DNA of 64,000 nt from JAVZLH01 sp038883475 (GCA_038883475.1 JAVZMA010000004.1:1-64000); one strand, 5' to 3'. Shown: positions 1 through 9,272, counted from the first letter of the stretch. Numbers and translations are program-made. The notes: generated from the sequence alone by a model not told the origin.

Positions 1-474
1 TTTCTCCTTAACTTCTTCACGTTTCCTCAGAAAAGTCCAAAGTGCAGAACCGCCGACAACAACACAAACAGCACCAACACCAGAACCAACAAAATTAACC
101 ATAAAATCCCAACGGTTAGCCGCTTCAGCATCCTGCCTCAAACCTTCAGCTTGCTCAACAAAACCACCAAGCATTGACTGACATTCTTCAGCATAAACCA
201 CTGTAGAGTTAAAATCGTCTTGGCTGTAGGCTAGTTTAGCCTTTGACAAAAGCCATCCAGCCTCATTAAGGATGCCTAGTAAGTCGCTAACGTTAGCGCC
301 AGCCGCTTGCGCATCAGCCACAGCTCTGTAACAACTTAAAACTTCACCTTCCGCCGTTTCAACCGCAGCCCTCGCCTCATCATCACTATAGCATGAAGCC
401 GGAGAAACAGAGAAAGCTACGAGAGCTATAATAAAAACCAAGGAAAAAGCCACTACAAACCTAACACGTAGCAC
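1..474 (-). CDS. Membrane/secreted protein, 3' end cut by window edge
   Basis: I do not recognise the family. The frame is open from a GTG at 474 to the window edge (158 codons, no stop reached). It begins 14 nt after the stop of the HTH gene at 488-805, so the two are probably cotranscribed. The first 25 residues are a hydrophobic signal peptide or anchor ending near Ala-Ser-Cys. The middle (about 30-120) is alanine- and glutamate-rich and looks helical. A second hydrophobic segment lies near 125-150 and is followed by Arg-Lys-Arg, which suggests an extracytoplasmic helical domain with a C-terminal membrane anchor and a positive cytoplasmic end. The GTG start is preceded by a weak GGCTGG and is the only sensible start. 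Confidence 0.6.
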   Translation of the reverse strand, partial: MLRVRFVVAFSLVFIIALVAFSVSPASCYSDDEARAAVETAEGEVLSCYRAVADAQAAGANVSDLLGILNEAGWLLSKAKLAYSQDDFNSTVVYAEECQSMLGGFVEQAEGLRQDAEAANRWDFMVNFVGSGVGAVCVVVGGSALWTFLRKREEVKEK

Positions 475-487
475 GATTTTTACCAGC

Positions 488-805
488 CTATACGGAGCAA
501 AGTTTCTCCAAAAGTTTCTTTTTGGCATTCACATTTTCCAGCTGCCGCGTCACATGCTTGTTCCGCCTCGAATACTCGCGATAATGTTCTAAAAACTCTC
601 TTCCCTTAGCCGTAAGCACATAACAACGCCTATTCTTCTCGAACTTAAGGAGACAAGCCTCCAAAACCTCACCTAAATATCTCATTAAAACCTTATAACT
701 CAAATTTGCACCATACATAATCTGAGTTTTCTTAGCACCATTATTGCCCTTAACCACATGCAGAATGTCAGCTATAATATCAAACCTACTCCTATAGCTA
801 CCCAA
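488..805 (-). CDS. Winged-helix transcriptional regulator (archaeal HTH_45-like)
   Basis: A 105-residue protein. Residues 5-75 match the archaeal single winged-helix pattern: helix (IADILHVV), turn, helix with YGANLSYKVLMRYL, then a wing with a hydrophobic strand and 'LTAKGREFLEHY'. Such proteins bind DNA as dimers. The last 30 residues are Lys/Arg-rich and probably form a dimerising helix. It is clearly a paralogue of the 86-residue protein at 1836-2096 (shared Y-x-ANLSY core). It sits just upstream of the truncated membrane gene at 1-474. The target is unknown; autoregulation is possible but not shown. Confidence 0.75.
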   Translation of the reverse strand: MGSYRSRFDIIADILHVVKGNNGAKKTQIMYGANLSYKVLMRYLGEVLEACLLKFEKNRRCYVLTAKGREFLEHYREYSRRNKHVTRQLENVNAKKKLLEKLCSV

Positions 806-848
806 AAAGTTGCACCTCTCAAAAACGGAAACTGTCTTTACTTCGTGC

Positions 849-1241
849 TTAGACTAAATGAAGCCAGCCCCGCCCACCCTTCTTTAACTGCTGCTTCTGC
901 TTATCTCCCTCAAAATACTGTTGAGCCCTTTTCTTACGCTTCGAAGACTGCTGGCTGGAAATAAATGTTCTAATAAATTTGCCCCAACCGCCAACAGAGG
1001 GGCTAGGCCCCACAACCCTGTCCACGTTGGTTACACCATGCAACTGTAATATCTCCCTTAGACTTAACATCTTAAACTTTCTAGTAGCAAAAATAACTGT
1101 GCCCTTCTCAACAAACAGCACGTCATAATCTTTGTCAGCAATACCCTCAGCCCTAAGCTTATCATCTATCCGCTCCCGCCACAATGTTTTCCACTGTTCC
1201 TTAAGCTCCTTAACGAAATTGTTCTTGTCTAAGGCTTCCAC
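849..1241 (-). CDS. Hypothetical protein, basic C-terminus
   Basis: A 130-residue protein I do not recognise. It starts at GTG 1241, 7 to 8 nt after a good GGGAGGGA ribosome binding site. The N-terminal half is charged and helical (KELKEQWKTLWRERIDDKL); the middle has a compact alpha/beta part with the short strands DVLFVEKG and TVIFATRKF. The C-terminal 40 residues are strongly basic (SSKRKKRAQQ, KQKQQLKKGG), suggesting nucleic-acid binding or a disordered tail. It lies between two small regulators in an accessory segment. Coding status rests on the ribosome binding site and amino-acid composition only. Confidence 0.5.
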   Translation of the reverse strand: MEALDKNNFVKELKEQWKTLWRERIDDKLRAEGIADKDYDVLFVEKGTVIFATRKFKMLSLREILQLHGVTNVDRVVGPSPSVGGWGKFIRTFISSQQSSKRKKRAQQYFEGDKQKQQLKKGGRGWLHLV

Positions 1242-1379
1242 TTACATGGTCCCTCCCTGACGGAAGCGGATGAGAAAACTTGGTTGAACGTTTGGGTTTC
1301 CTCTTTCCCTCTCCCACCATTCTCTAAGTTATCATACATCGCTCTATTTAAAGGGTTAAGTATGAAACATCTAGGTCAA

Positions 1380-1410
1380 TTGTCTAGAACAAAAATCTAT
1401 TGTTCTACAA
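1380..1410. promoter_or_regulatory. Imperfect inverted repeat, possible operator
   Basis: TTGTCTAGAACAA (1380-1392) and TTGTTCTACAA (1400-1410) are inverted copies around a 7-nt spacer; the core TAGAACAA/TTGTTCTA pairs over 8 bp, and the arms extend to 11 bp with a 2-nt bulge. It lies 67-97 nt upstream of the HTH gene at 1477, a plausible place for an operator. An AT-rich terminator or chance is also possible. Confidence 0.3.
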
Positions 1411-1476
1411 AAAACCAGAAATTGAATAGACAAAAAATTCTCAACCCTTAATAAACACATACACAGATTTAAAGGT

Positions 1477-1839
1477 ATGCTAACAACAGCAGACCTGTTA
1501 ACAATAATCCAAGAGGAAAAATCAAAAAGCATCAAACAACTAGCCAAAGAAACCCAAATTTCCCAAGAAAAGTTACACTTAATCCTAACAAACCTAAGCC
1601 AACACAACCTGCTAAATTATAACCCTAAAACAGGAAAAGTGACATTGCCACAATGGCTCATAAACATCAACAAAAAAATAGAGGAGGAAAAACCGGCAAC
1701 AGGCGAAATAATCTTGCCAAAATACACGGAAATAAAAATAGAGGATATCCTCATTGGAAACTACACCGGAAACGACCTAGAGCTGAAGGTTAGATTGAAG
1801 GCTAAACAGAAAGAGATAGCTATATGCAACGTAGGCTAA
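1477..1839 (+). CDS. Small HTH protein with unknown C-terminal domain
   Basis: A 120-residue protein. The first 70 residues form a winged-helix fold: LLTIIQEEKSKSIKQLA, then KETQISQEKLHLILTNL as the recognition helix, and a wing around NYNPKTGKVTL. The last 50 residues are beta-rich (EIKIEDILIGNY, DLELKVRLKA) and unassigned. It converges on, and overlaps by 4 nt, the minus-strand regulator at 1836-2096. Start is ATG at 1477 with no clear ribosome binding site, so it may be leaderless. Codon use is very A-rich compared with the metabolic genes further on. Likely a regulator; target unknown. Confidence 0.6.
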   Translation: MLTTADLLTIIQEEKSKSIKQLAKETQISQEKLHLILTNLSQHNLLNYNPKTGKVTLPQWLININKKIEEEKPATGEIILPKYTEIKIEDILIGNYTGNDLELKVRLKAKQKEIAICNVG

Positions 1840-2096
1840 CGCTGCAAAACGTACTTTACTTCCTTAAGCCTTTCCAAAAGAAGTTCACCTTTCTCCGTAA
1901 TGAAGTACATAACGGAACCATCGTCATTACAAACTTTCTTGATCAAACCCTGCTTCAAAGCAGCGGATAAATATTTTCTAAGCGTGGAGTAGCTTAAATT
2001 AGCTTTATACATGAGGTGAGTTGCCTTAACACCCTTTAAAGACAAAGATAGAACATCCATCAGAATCTGAATCTCACCCCTACGATGACGACCCAT
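1836..2096 (-). CDS. Winged-helix transcriptional regulator (archaeal HTH_45-like)
   Basis: An 86-residue winged-helix protein almost entirely made of the DNA-binding fold: QILMDVLSLSLKGVKATHL, recognition helix with YKANLSYSTLRKYL, wing with MYFITEKGELLLERL. It is a paralogue of the 488-805 product and shorter by a C-terminal helix. Transcribed divergently from the Ig-repeat surface protein at 2292, so the 195-nt region between them could be the site it controls; that is inference. Starts at ATG 2096. Confidence 0.75.
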   Translation of the reverse strand: MGRHRRGEIQILMDVLSLSLKGVKATHLMYKANLSYSTLRKYLSAALKQGLIKKVCNDDGSVMYFITEKGELLLERLKEVKYVLQR

Positions 2097-2291
2097 ACTA
2101 AACCCATTTTGACAGTTAGAAGGTAGAAAGAAATTATGCGCAACGCGCTATTAAAGTTTACGAAACAAAGCCGTAAATGCGCTTAAACTAATAAGACGCA
2201 CCATAAATAAGATTAAGTGATATGCGAATATTGCTATTTTGGAAACAATCCTTTTTATTTTAATTCGCCTTTGACATGACGAGGAAGGAGA

Positions 2292-4459
2292 ATGCGAAAA
2301 TTACTAGCCATAACTATAATTATGTTGTTAGCGTTTGCCACAATTTCCCCCCACATAAACGCAGCGATACCAGAAGAATGTTGCCAAAAAGAATCAGCCA
2401 TTTCTTTATTACAGCAATTACGTATGAATGTTACGGAGTTACCGAAGGAAGCTTTCGAAAATGCTAGGCTTGCAGATAATAGAAAGAATACTCTATGCAA
2501 CAAGATTAATGCACTAATTAGCCAAGTTGAGGCTGGAGCTTACGAAGGCTCTTTAAACAAGTTGAGTAATGACCTTAAAAAGACAGTTTCTAAATGTATT
2601 ATTAACCCATGGAAAGATCGCTTATTAGATTCAATCGAACATGTAATCCATTGCATTAAAGCACGCTGTTACCCCCCACCAGATGTTTCGCCTCCAGTTA
2701 TTCGCGGGGTTTTCCATTATCCTGACGAGCCAAACTATGATGACCGTGTGGTTGTTTTGGCTTGTGTCACTGACTGCAAAAGTGGGGTTGCCAACGTAAC
2801 TTTAAGCTATTCCACAAGTTTGGGAGAAAACGTTAACTTAACAATGATCAAAACAAATGGTTTTTACATAGCGGAGATTCCTCCAAAACCATACAACACA
2901 AACGTTAGCTACCTTATTTATGCGTGGGACAAAGCTGGAAACTTGGCTGTTTCGCCCACATATTCTTACGTTGTTGGAGACTTTTACCCTCCAATGATAA
3001 CTTACATTGAGCGTGTTCCAGCGGAGCCAAACTACAACGAAACAGTTTTGGTATTTGTAAACGCAACAGAACCTGAATTCGCAAGCGGCGTAAAGGAGCT
3101 AATCCTATCATATAACAATGGAACAAGTTGGACAAACGTTACAATGACCCCTCAAGAAGGGTTATATGCTGCAACAATTCCCGAGTTTGCATTTGGAACA
3201 ACTGTTCAGTACAGAGTTTACGCCTTTGATTCCACTGGAAACTGGGCAAGTGTAGACGTTTACTCTTACACTGTGCAAGATCGCTTTTTGCCCGTTGCCG
3301 CGATATGGTGTCCAACTTCTGGACTTTACCTTTCCGGCAATGTCACCGTTGAGGTTTACGTCTACGACGATAATTTCTTTAAGGCCGATCTAATGGTGAA
3401 CGGAACAGTTTTAACATCATGGAATGAAACTGGGCATCATACATGCGTATGGAACGCTTCCACATCACCCGATGGCATTTACACGTTGACGCTTAAAGCC
3501 TACGACCAAGCGGGAAACATTGGAGAAACATCTTGCCAAGTAACAATTGACAACACCCCGCCGATTGTAGAAATCCATCGGCCATCAGACGGAAGCTTTG
3601 TCAGAGGTACAGTCATTGTTGAGGTGAACTGTGAAGATGCAAATCTTGATGTTTTGACGATTATGATTGACGATTTTGTGCATGTTTGGAGGGCGGGCGG
3701 AAGTCAAATCTGCATTTGGGAAACCACAGAGTTCGCTGATGGAGCTTACACCCTTGTTCTGTCAGCAAAAGATAAAGCCGGAAATACTGCGGANNNNNNN
3801 NNNNNNNNNNNNNNNNNNNNNNNNNNNNNNNNNNNNNNNNNNNNNNNNNNNNNNNNNNNNNNNNNNNNNNNNNNNNNNNNNNNNNNNNNNTGATTGACGA
3901 TTTTGTGCATGTTTGGAGGGCGGGCGGAAGTCAAATCTGCATTTGGGAAACCACAGAGTTCGCTGATGGAGCTTACACCCTTGTTCTGTCAGCAAAAGAT
4001 AAAGCCGGAAATACTGCGGAAACAAGCATTCAAGTGACAGTGGACAACACTGCGCCATTGTTAAGTAATCCTTATTGGGTTCCTGTGGAACCGCATGTCG
4101 GAGAAGAAGTTAACGTTTCCCTAAGTATTTTTGAAGACGGCAGTGGAATCAAAAATGTCACCTTATGGTATAGAGTGGGCAATGGCAAGTGGAACAGTTT
4201 AAACATGACCTTAGAAAACGGCAACTGGACTGCGGGAATTCCCAGCCAAGAAGAAAACGCGATAGTCACCTTTTACGTTGACTGCTACGATAATGCAGGA
4301 AATCATGCTGCGACAACACAAACAATCTATACTGTGAAAGCTAAGGGCGAAGGTGGATTTTTCGGTTTTCCACTGAGTTGGTTGCTGCTGATAATTGTGG
4401 TTATTGGTCTAGCGTCGGGTGGCGTCATTTACTACTACAAAATAAGAAAGAAAAGGTAA
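2292..4459 (+). CDS. Membrane-anchored Ig-like repeat surface protein (interrupted by N gap)
   Basis: Read as one gene: the upstream frame (from ATG 2292, ribosome binding site AGGAAGGAGA) and the downstream frame join perfectly if the gap and duplicated flank (3794-4020, 227 nt) are collapsed, giving about 646 residues. Domains: signal peptide (1-25); Cys-containing helical region (26-130); five Ig-like beta domains. Domains 1, 2 and 5 are of one type (PPVIRGVF, PPMITYIE, APLLSNPYW, each with a 'SGV/SGI-x-N/E-V/L-x-L-x-Y' core); domains 3 and 4 are of another ('DNTPPIVEIHRP...'). Near the C-terminus is a transmembrane helix (FPLSWLLLIIVVIGLASG) followed by basic KIRKKR. Many N-x-S/T sequons point to a glycosylated cell-surface protein, probably for adhesion or envelope structure. 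Confidence 0.8.
3664..4020. other. 97-nt N gap flanked by identical 130-bp direct repeats (assembly artefact)
   Basis: N occupies 3794-3890. The 130 nt before it (3664-3793) are repeated exactly after it (3891-4020). Removing one copy plus the N run (227 nt) restores a continuous reading frame, so this looks like two contigs whose ends overlap but were joined with a filler instead of merged. A real tandem repeat with no divergence in 130 bp is much less likely. Confidence 0.9.
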
Positions 4460-4589
4460 AAATCGCGTAACATTGCACCAAGCAGTTTTAGTTTAAAAGC
4501 GTTTCATCCACAACTTTTCATTTTTGTGTTTTCGTGATAACAAATATTTTAGTGTAGGAAGCTTCCTAATTGTGGAATTGGTGTGTTAG

Positions 4590-6503
4590 TTGGGTTTATC
4601 TTCGCTCGGCGACGCAGTTAAACGAACCAGCGATGTGCTCAGACTTGGGGCTTCCCGGCAAGTGATGGATTATGAACAACGCTTCTCCTCGATAAAGAGT
4701 CTTTACGATGGGCTACTCTCAAACCTTATAAAAATGAGCGTTTATTACAAAGGCGCGCGGGAAACAGCAGAGAAGTTTTTCGGCACTCCAGTTGTCCGTT
4801 TCGCTGGAATAGATGGAACAATGTATTCGCGGCCACTTTTTGATTTGGTGATTTTCTTTGGCGGAGCTTACGCTTCAACTGGCACGGTAACTTTTTCAGA
4901 TGAAGGCTTACCTCATGTCCAATATGACGAAAGAACAACGCAGCAAGGCGCCGGCATATCAAGCGTTGTGCCAATTTACGTTAACGAAATTCCAGAAGTT
5001 GACCAAACCTTTTTCGCTGAGGGACAGCCTGAAGAAATCAATCCAACCAAGCCTTTGATGGACGAAGCCATAATAAATAGTGCTACCGTGGCGAATTGGA
5101 TTATGACTTTTGCGGAATATTACCTCGCATACAAATTTGCCACAAATCCAAGCCAGCTTACACGCATTATATTTTTGGATAGAAGCTTATCCATTGAAAG
5201 GGCAAGCCTACTCTACGACACTTCAAAACGCGAGTTGTGGAAAGCAAAAAGCAGCATAATCGGATATAAAATTGACGGCGAACCAATCGACATCAACGAC
5301 CTAACCATAGCTAGACAATATGTCTGCAATGCTGACTTAGGATTGCCGCCTCCGAGGGCAGATTATCTCCGCTATGCGATAATCGACTTGGCAAGGCGCA
5401 AAGGTGCCTTAACAGAAAAGCAGGTTCTAGAAGAATTTGACATTACAGACGAAAAGAGGGCTAAAAGGGTGACGCGGTACCTTAAGCAATTGGTTAAGAA
5501 AGGCTTTTTAGACGAAAAGAATGGGGCTTATGTTTTAAAGCCAAAGTATGCAACGACATGGGAACGCGTGAAAAAACTTGTGACAAGTTTAGGCGACCGC
5601 CTTTTCTTTGGCAATGTTTCAGAGTCTGAAACGGCTAATTTGATGAAGATTTTGAAGGATGGAAAAGAGCATTGGCTTACAACCCTTGACATTGCCTTCC
5701 TAACGCTTTTCACTTTACAAATGCTTATGGAGGAATGCTGGGAAAAGCACATATTGCTCGTTGGAATAACAAAGGACACAGCTGCAAGAGATTTCAAAAG
5801 ACAGTTAATTCCAATAATGCACAACGAAGACTTGTTGAAAACAACAATACCCCAAGAAGAGTTTGAAAAACTGCCTAACACAGACCGCATGATACTTCAG
5901 TCAGCCAGCATTTTCAACCCTGAAAAAATAAAGCCGCCATGGAGCCTCATCGAATATGATTCAGCCTTTAGAACAATGGTTCCAGACAAAGAAAACCGCA
6001 GAGGGTTCGTTCGAGGCGCCATAAAAAACAAGATTGGACTTGAAAAGGTTTTCCTTAAAACCTATGTGCAGTTAAGCCAAGCCAAAACAGACCCCTTACT
6101 AAGGAGTAATGTGCTGTTGGTTGACCGTTTAGTTTATCCAGAATATGATTACAAGCCCGAAAACATCGTGGAGTTTTGGAACGAACTAAGCGACGGAACA
6201 AAAGAGCCCGTAGAAGTCATACTGTTCATGGATAAAACTGTACCAAATAGGCTTCAAGACTTAACAATGGCTGTTTTAGTTGCTATGGCACCATCCAGCA
6301 TACCTGAAGCTTTCGGCCACAACAAACCCCTTTTCATTGCGGATAAAATTGCAAAATGGAATTACAGCCAATTCAAACGCGTCGTCGACACGACAGCGGA
6401 TTGGATACTCAATAACCATAAATTGAGAAAGTTCATATTCTACATGAGCACGTTTAGGGAGAGGCGAGCAACAATTGAAGCCGCAAGAAGAGAAACCATT
6501 TAA
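4590..6503 (+). CDS. nurA: NurA-family nuclease with inserted winged helix
   Basis: A 637-residue protein of the NurA family, the 5'-to-3' nuclease that works with the HerA translocase in DNA end processing. Visible motifs: first metal-binding Asp in FAGIDGT (D75), second in IIFLDRSL (D197), the family's VGITKDT segment (about 391-397) and VDRLVYPEYD near 511-520. Between the second and third motifs, about residues 258-320 form a winged helix (LRYAIIDLARRKGALTEKQVLEEF ... RYLKQLVKKGFL), which makes it longer than typical NurA of 300-450 residues. Start is TTG 4590 after a GGTGTG. The herA gene begins 29 nt inside its end, so the two are translationally coupled. Confidence 0.8.
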   Translation: MGLSSLGDAVKRTSDVLRLGASRQVMDYEQRFSSIKSLYDGLLSNLIKMSVYYKGARETAEKFFGTPVVRFAGIDGTMYSRPLFDLVIFFGGAYASTGTVTFSDEGLPHVQYDERTTQQGAGISSVVPIYVNEIPEVDQTFFAEGQPEEINPTKPLMDEAIINSATVANWIMTFAEYYLAYKFATNPSQLTRIIFLDRSLSIERASLLYDTSKRELWKAKSSIIGYKIDGEPIDINDLTIARQYVCNADLGLPPPRADYLRYAIIDLARRKGALTEKQVLEEFDITDEKRAKRVTRYLKQLVKKGFLDEKNGAYVLKPKYATTWERVKKLVTSLGDRLFFGNVSESETANLMKILKDGKEHWLTTLDIAFLTLFTLQMLMEECWEKHILLVGITKDTAARDFKRQLIPIMHNEDLLKTTIPQEEFEKLPNTDRMILQSASIFNPEKIKPPWSLIEYDSAFRTMVPDKENRRGFVRGAIKNKIGLEKVFLKTYVQLSQAKTDPLLRSNVLLVDRLVYPEYDYKPENIVEFWNELSDGTKEPVEVILFMDKTVPNRLQDLTMAVLVAMAPSSIPEAFGHNKPLFIADKIAKWNYSQFKRVVDTTADWILNNHKLRKFIFYMSTFRERRATIEAARRETI

Positions 6504-8379
6504 CATCACATGCTTCACAGACTTTGATGGCAGATTCCGCGCAAGACTCGCCGCGGTAATACCAAGATATTTCGCCGCTGGCGCCGAAGAGACGAAACTT
6601 TCTGGCACAAGCGCCCGCTACCAATGCCGCATTAAAGTCGAATACCAAAAGGATCTTATGGGACTCTTAGAAGAGGGAATGTTACTTGCGGTTAAAAACT
6701 TCAAGCAAACAATGCAACAAGGCAGCGAACGATACACGCTTATGGAAATCAGCCGTGTTTGGCCTGAACACTTTGGTTTGAGGGGTTTATCCGACCATGG
6801 ATATTATCCCATGCAGTTTGAGATCATTGAGCAGTCTGAGGACGATTGGGGCACCGACGACAAGTCCACAATGATGATTCAAATGGATGCCATCCCAATA
6901 AACTACGATTTAATCCTCAACGAGAAGTGCCAGTTTGACTTCGTTAAGGGCTTCTCTTATCCAATCGTTGGAAGCCCAGTTTACCTTCTGAACGGTGAAA
7001 TGATAAACCGAATCTATAACCAAAAGATAGCTGAAGCTTACGGCGTAGACTCGTCCAAAACTGTTGATGACGCGAGAGTTGACCCTAGACTTGGATTAAT
7101 AAAAATGTTTCAAGCAAGCAAGATTAAAATCCCCATATACGTGGATTTTGAAAAGCTTATCCGCTATCATTTCGGCGTCTTCGCCTTCACCGGCGGTGGA
7201 AAAAGCAATTTGATGTCAAACATACTTAGACGTATTCTCCTCCACATGGAAAATGTGAAGGTTGTTGTTTTCGACATAAGCTGTGAATATGTTTTCCTCT
7301 TACTGGATTTGTTGGCTGACCCAGCATTTCCAGCAAAGGTTATCATGGAAAGTAAAATAGAGTCACTTGAACAGTTCTTCAACTCCGTTGTGAAACCCCG
7401 CGAATACGAGACTGACGAGAGAATCAAAGCTGGACTGCAAGGCATAATGGAACAAGGTAAACTCGCATATTATACTAGGCCTAAACAGAAGATTCCAACA
7501 TACGCCCAGTTCTTGGAAGAGCTAAACGAGCAGAGGAAAGGCTCAGCAGACAAACCTCACTACATGAACGCCATAGACAAAATTCACGATGCCATCCTCG
7601 AATACGTGGAGGAAAATGGCTTAAGCGAAAACCAAGAAGTAAGCGAAGACTTCGTCAGATACATAGACCAAATCGCCATACAAACCATAGAGGAATTTAA
7701 AGTTCACGAGAAAAGCGGGTTACATGCTTGGGCGACGACGAGGAACACCATAATCGACATTATAAGAAGAAGACAAGAAAAGGAAGAAAAAGAAACAGGC
7801 GGGTTAACTGCCGAAAAAATACGGGAACTTTTAGAGGATAAGGCAACTCGGCTTGTTTGCATTTCTATTTCAGACCCCCTCACAATCAAGGAGCTTGTGA
7901 TAACCTTAACGCAAGATTTGCTCGTCAGAAGAAAACGCAGATTTCAAGTCAAACCGTATATTCTATTCGTTTTCGATGAGGCACAAGAATTTATACCAAG
8001 CAATGCCACCGGCATCGATAGTAGATGCTCTACACATGTTGAAACCTTGCTTAGGCAGGGGCGAAAATATGGCTTAGGCGTCTGCATAGCTACACAACGC
8101 ATAGCCTACCTAAACACGAACGCCTTGCAACAACTCCACACATATTTTGTCGGAACTTTACCGCGTCCCTATGACCGCGCGTTAATCAGCGACACCTTCA
8201 TGATAGACAAAGGCATACTGGAAAAAACTTTGGAGTTCGCCCCCGGAGAATGGCTTCTTTCAAGCTACATTGCCACTGGCATAGAGAATGTGCCCATATT
8301 TATCAAGGCAGACAACGCGGAAAACGAAATAGAAAAATACCTAAAAAATGTATCTGAAAACGCCTCTAATGTTAGGTGA
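6475..8379 (+). CDS. herA: HerA-family DNA translocase ATPase
   Basis: A 634-residue HerA/FtsK-superfamily ATPase. The N-terminal 150 residues are beta-rich and fit a HAS-barrel. Walker A is FTGGGKSN (about 238-245); Walker B is FVFDEAQEF (D501, E502); further on come LLRQGRKYGLG and IATQRIAYL, the usual HerA segments with the conserved sensor and arginine-rich region. HerA hexamers pump duplex DNA for the nuclease NurA. The start is TTG 6475 after GGGAGAGG, inside the end of nurA, typical of a coupled operon. Mre11-Rad50, often next to this pair, are not in this window. About 90 residues between the Walker motifs (340-455) are charged and helical, an insertion relative to compact HerA proteins. 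Confidence 0.85.
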   Translation: MKPQEEKPFNITCFTDFDGRFRARLAAVIPRYFAAGAEETKLSGTSARYQCRIKVEYQKDLMGLLEEGMLLAVKNFKQTMQQGSERYTLMEISRVWPEHFGLRGLSDHGYYPMQFEIIEQSEDDWGTDDKSTMMIQMDAIPINYDLILNEKCQFDFVKGFSYPIVGSPVYLLNGEMINRIYNQKIAEAYGVDSSKTVDDARVDPRLGLIKMFQASKIKIPIYVDFEKLIRYHFGVFAFTGGGKSNLMSNILRRILLHMENVKVVVFDISCEYVFLLLDLLADPAFPAKVIMESKIESLEQFFNSVVKPREYETDERIKAGLQGIMEQGKLAYYTRPKQKIPTYAQFLEELNEQRKGSADKPHYMNAIDKIHDAILEYVEENGLSENQEVSEDFVRYIDQIAIQTIEEFKVHEKSGLHAWATTRNTIIDIIRRRQEKEEKETGGLTAEKIRELLEDKATRLVCISISDPLTIKELVITLTQDLLVRRKRRFQVKPYILFVFDEAQEFIPSNATGIDSRCSTHVETLLRQGRKYGLGVCIATQRIAYLNTNALQQLHTYFVGTLPRPYDRALISDTFMIDKGILEKTLEFAPGEWLLSSYIATGIENVPIFIKADNAENEIEKYLKNVSENASNVR

Positions 8380-8385
8380 TATGGT

Positions 8386-8637
8386 TTGAGTGGGGAAATT
8401 CCGCTTTCAGAAAAAATTCTGCAAACATTGCATAACCTCTGCGCCACGGCTCCCGACTTGGCGAGAAGGGGCGAAGAACTTGCACAAGTAATGCAAATTG
8501 AAAGGGAAGAGGTGGAGAGAATCCTAGACAATTTCAAGTCAGAGGGGTTTGCTGAAAGCTTCTTGGACAACGAAGGGAAAAAACGGTACTATTTGACTGG
8601 AAGGGGAATAATAAAGGTCTGCGCGCTCTTTACATAG
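8386..8637 (+). CDS. Small winged-helix protein in the nurA-herA run
   Basis: An 83-residue protein: helices LSEKILQTLHNLCATAPDLARRG and EELAQVMQIEREEVERILDNFKSEGF, then a wing with 'KKRYYLTGRGI'. This is a plain winged-helix DNA-binding fold. It starts at TTG 8386 six nucleotides after herA and its stop overlaps the next start, so it belongs to the same transcript. It could regulate the operon or help HerA/NurA contact DNA; neither is shown. Confidence 0.65.
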   Translation: MSGEIPLSEKILQTLHNLCATAPDLARRGEELAQVMQIEREEVERILDNFKSEGFAESFLDNEGKKRYYLTGRGIIKVCALFT

Positions 8638-9272
8638 TGGGAAAGATGCATGTCATAATTTTCTCTTGGGAGTACCCTCCGAGGATAGTTGGGCAACTTG
8701 CAAACTATGTTAAAAAACTCGCCGAACAACTCGTAAAGAAAAACGTGAAAGTGCACGTGGTCACTTATCATGACTTCTCGACTGGAGAATTCGACGAACA
8801 AGGCGGTGTCAAAACCTATAGAGTGACGAACCCAGTGCGCACCCATATTGGAGTCCTCACATGGGTTCTCACTCTAAATCAAGAAGTTGAGAGGGCTGCA
8901 GCCAACATTTATTATAAGGCAAACAAGCATGTGAACCTCATAGATGTACATGATTGGCATTTTATACCTGCCGCTGTTACCTTGAAAAAGGCGTTAAACA
9001 TACCGTTTATCTATTCTGTTGAAAGCCTTGAAGAACATAGGTCGCATGGTGCGAACTCGCCTTTTAACATGGCTATCAAAAGCATTGAGTGGCTTGGCAT
9101 GTATGAGGCGGAAAGGCTTGTTTTGAAGTCAGAGTGGATGCGGGATGAAGTTTTTAGGTTATATAAGGTTCCACCAGAGAAGATGAGGGTTATATCTCCA
9201 ACATCCGCAAACTGGGCGGAGAGCATCCTAGAAATCTACGAAAGCGTTGCAAGACCAAGCGGAGGCAACTGA
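8637..9272 (+). CDS. Stand-alone N-terminal half of a GT-B glycosyltransferase
   Basis: A 211-residue protein homologous to the first half of the full-length glycosyltransferase encoded right after it (VIIFSWEYPPRIVG against VLMLTWEFPPRIIG; DVHDWHFIPAA against HAHDWLVANA). It ends where the acceptor domain of GT-B enzymes ends, and the nucleotide-sugar-binding C-terminal domain is absent. The Gly-Gly pair that follows PPRI-x-G in the paralogue is Gly-Gln here. The stop is clean and is followed immediately by the next ATG at 9273, so this is not an obvious frameshift. It may be a non-catalytic partner of the following enzyme. Starts at GTG 8637 (overlapping the previous stop) or ATG 8646. Confidence 0.7.
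   Translation: MGKMHVIIFSWEYPPRIVGQLANYVKKLAEQLVKKNVKVHVVTYHDFSTGEFDEQGGVKTYRVTNPVRTHIGVLTWVLTLNQEVERAAANIYYKANKHVNLIDVHDWHFIPAAVTLKKALNIPFIYSVESLEEHRSHGANSPFNMAIKSIEWLGMYEAERLVLKSEWMRDEVFRLYKVPPEKMRVISPTSANWAESILEIYESVARPSGGN

Noticed and set aside
758..964. Plus-strand open frame across the 5' end of the HTH gene and the unknown gene
   Set aside because: It overlaps two better-supported minus-strand genes and has no features of its own.
3664..4020. A true tandem duplication of a beta-domain segment in the surface protein
   Set aside because: The copies are identical over 130 bp, lie exactly at the N run, and keeping both breaks the reading frame; an assembly overlap explains all three.
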